Of a stretch of 6,839 nucleotides of DNA, positions 6,281-6,839 are shown in pieces. The notes beneath the pieces were generated by a model, which saw only the letters and a list, made by a program, of their open reading frames with translations, was not told the DNA's origin and did no database searches. Each line of letters begins with the position of its first letter. Positions within the stretch are counted from its first letter, which is position 1. Origin of the DNA: Bacillota bacterium. GTDB taxonomy: Bacteria > Bacillota > Clostridia > Oscillospirales > Acutalibacteraceae. The stretch covers positions 1 through 6,839 of the forward strand of contig JAEZRH010000166.1 of the NCBI GenBank assembly GCA_023412845.1, in the 5' to 3' direction. The position numbers were made by a program, and so were the translations under genes.

Positions 6281-6793
6281 ATGATCAGCAAGGAAACGAA
6301 AGCTCTTCTGAACGACCAGGTCAACAAGGAATGGGCCTCCGCCTACCTGTACCTGGATATGGCGAACTTTTACGAAGACAAGAATCTCAATGGTTTTGCC
6401 AACTGGTTCAGGATCCAGGCCCAGGAAGAGCGCGACCACGCAACTCTGTTCAACCAGTATCTTCTGAACAACGACGTGCGGCCCGTGCTGAAAAACGTGC
6501 AGGCGCCGACGGAGGATTACGAGGATTTCCGCGCGCCGATCAGCAGGGCGTTCGCTCACGAACAGCAGATCACCGCATCCATCAACAACATCTACGCGGA
6601 AGCGTACGCGGATAAGGATTTCCGCACCATGCAGTTTCTCGACTGGTTCGTGAAGGAACAGGGCGAGGAAGAAAAGAACACGCAGGATATTATGAAGCGC
6701 TACGATCTGTTCGGCAGCGACGCAAAAAGCCTGTATCTGCTGGATTCTGAACTGGCCGCAAGAGTATACACGGCGCCTACGCTCGTACTGTAA
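6281..6793 (+). CDS. ftnA: Bacterial non-heme ferritin (FtnA type)
   Basis: This 170-residue cytoplasmic protein is a four-helix-bundle ferritin that oxidises Fe(II) and stores iron in a 24-subunit shell. All ferroxidase residues are present and fall at the same numbers as in Escherichia coli FtnA: Glu17, Tyr24, Glu50, His53, Glu94 and Gln127, with the third-site ligands Glu49, Glu126, Glu129 and Glu130 (FLDWFVKEQGEEEKN, 119-133). Length is normal. It is monocistronic by context: a terminator and its own promoter precede it and a hairpin follows. In anaerobes ferritin protects against iron- and oxygen-driven damage and supplies iron, here perhaps for hydrogenase iron-sulfur centres, which is speculation. 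The C-terminal tail after the last ferritin helix (about 145-170) is not diagnostic. Confidence 0.96.
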   Translation: MISKETKALLNDQVNKEWASAYLYLDMANFYEDKNLNGFANWFRIQAQEERDHATLFNQYLLNNDVRPVLKNVQAPTEDYEDFRAPISRAFAHEQQITASINNIYAEAYADKDFRTMQFLDWFVKEQGEEEKNTQDIMKRYDLFGSDAKSLYLLDSELAARVYTAPTLVL

Positions 6794-6810
6794 TCTTTCT
6801 CAGCAATATA

Positions 6811-6839
6811 AAAGAAGCGCCCACCGGGTTAAACCCGGG
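6811..6839 (+). terminator. Probable terminator after ferritin, cut by the window edge
   Basis: After the ferritin stop, CCGGGT (6824-6829) pairs with ACCCGG (6833-6838) around TAA. It is preceded by AAAAGAAGCGCCCA, the kind of left arm that would pair with TGGGCGCTTCTTTT just beyond the edge to give a long bidirectional terminator. Only the inner stem is actually visible. Confidence 0.5.

Noticed and set aside
5389..6615. 408-codon plus-strand ORF spanning malic enzyme and ferritin
   Set aside because: It is out of frame with both genes, crosses a strong terminator and a promoter, and its early part is Arg/His/Gly-rich shadow sequence.

Overview
The window looks like a chromosomal segment from an anaerobic, fermentative member of the Bacillota, most likely a Clostridia/Oscillospiraceae-type organism. 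This is an inference from three things: GC-rich genes with strong GGAGG-type ribosome sites and AT-rich spacers, sigma-A-like promoters, and the gene set (Ech-type energy-converting hydrogenase, a malate dehydrogenase/malic enzyme pair, bacterial ferritin). No mobile element, CRISPR array, tRNA or rRNA is visible.

Layout: positions 1-2629 are read leftward and hold the first two genes of a group 4 membrane-bound [NiFe]-hydrogenase operon: a complete NuoL-like antiporter subunit (echA-like) and the first 235 codons of a NuoH-like subunit (echB-like), joined by a TAATG stop/start overlap. The remaining subunits should lie beyond the left edge. Positions 2630-3137 form a long AT-rich divergent spacer with a Rex-like inverted repeat over a candidate ech promoter, two overlapping back-to-back -10 elements, and a doubtful 84-codon ORF. 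Rightward from 3138 come an OmpR/KdpE-type response regulator whose phosphoacceptor aspartate is replaced by asparagine, an LDH/MDH-family dehydrogenase with the malate-type specificity arginine, and a short-form malic enzyme followed by a strong intrinsic terminator. A ferritin with a complete ferroxidase centre and its own strong promoter follows. The right edge cuts through a further hairpin.

How the genes may work together: the dehydrogenase and malic enzyme can convert oxaloacetate to malate to pyruvate plus CO2, the 'malate shunt' known from Clostridium thermocellum, which moves reducing equivalents from NADH to the malic enzyme cofactor. Ech hydrogenase exchanges electrons between reduced ferredoxin and H2 while moving ions across the membrane. 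Both are redox-balancing functions, and the Rex-like site in the divergent spacer fits NADH-responsive control. The regulator between them has no sensor kinase in the window and carries an atypical receiver. No wholly new system is evident. The most unusual points are the Asp-to-Asn receiver, the mixed malate/lactate specificity signature, and the Rex-like operator.
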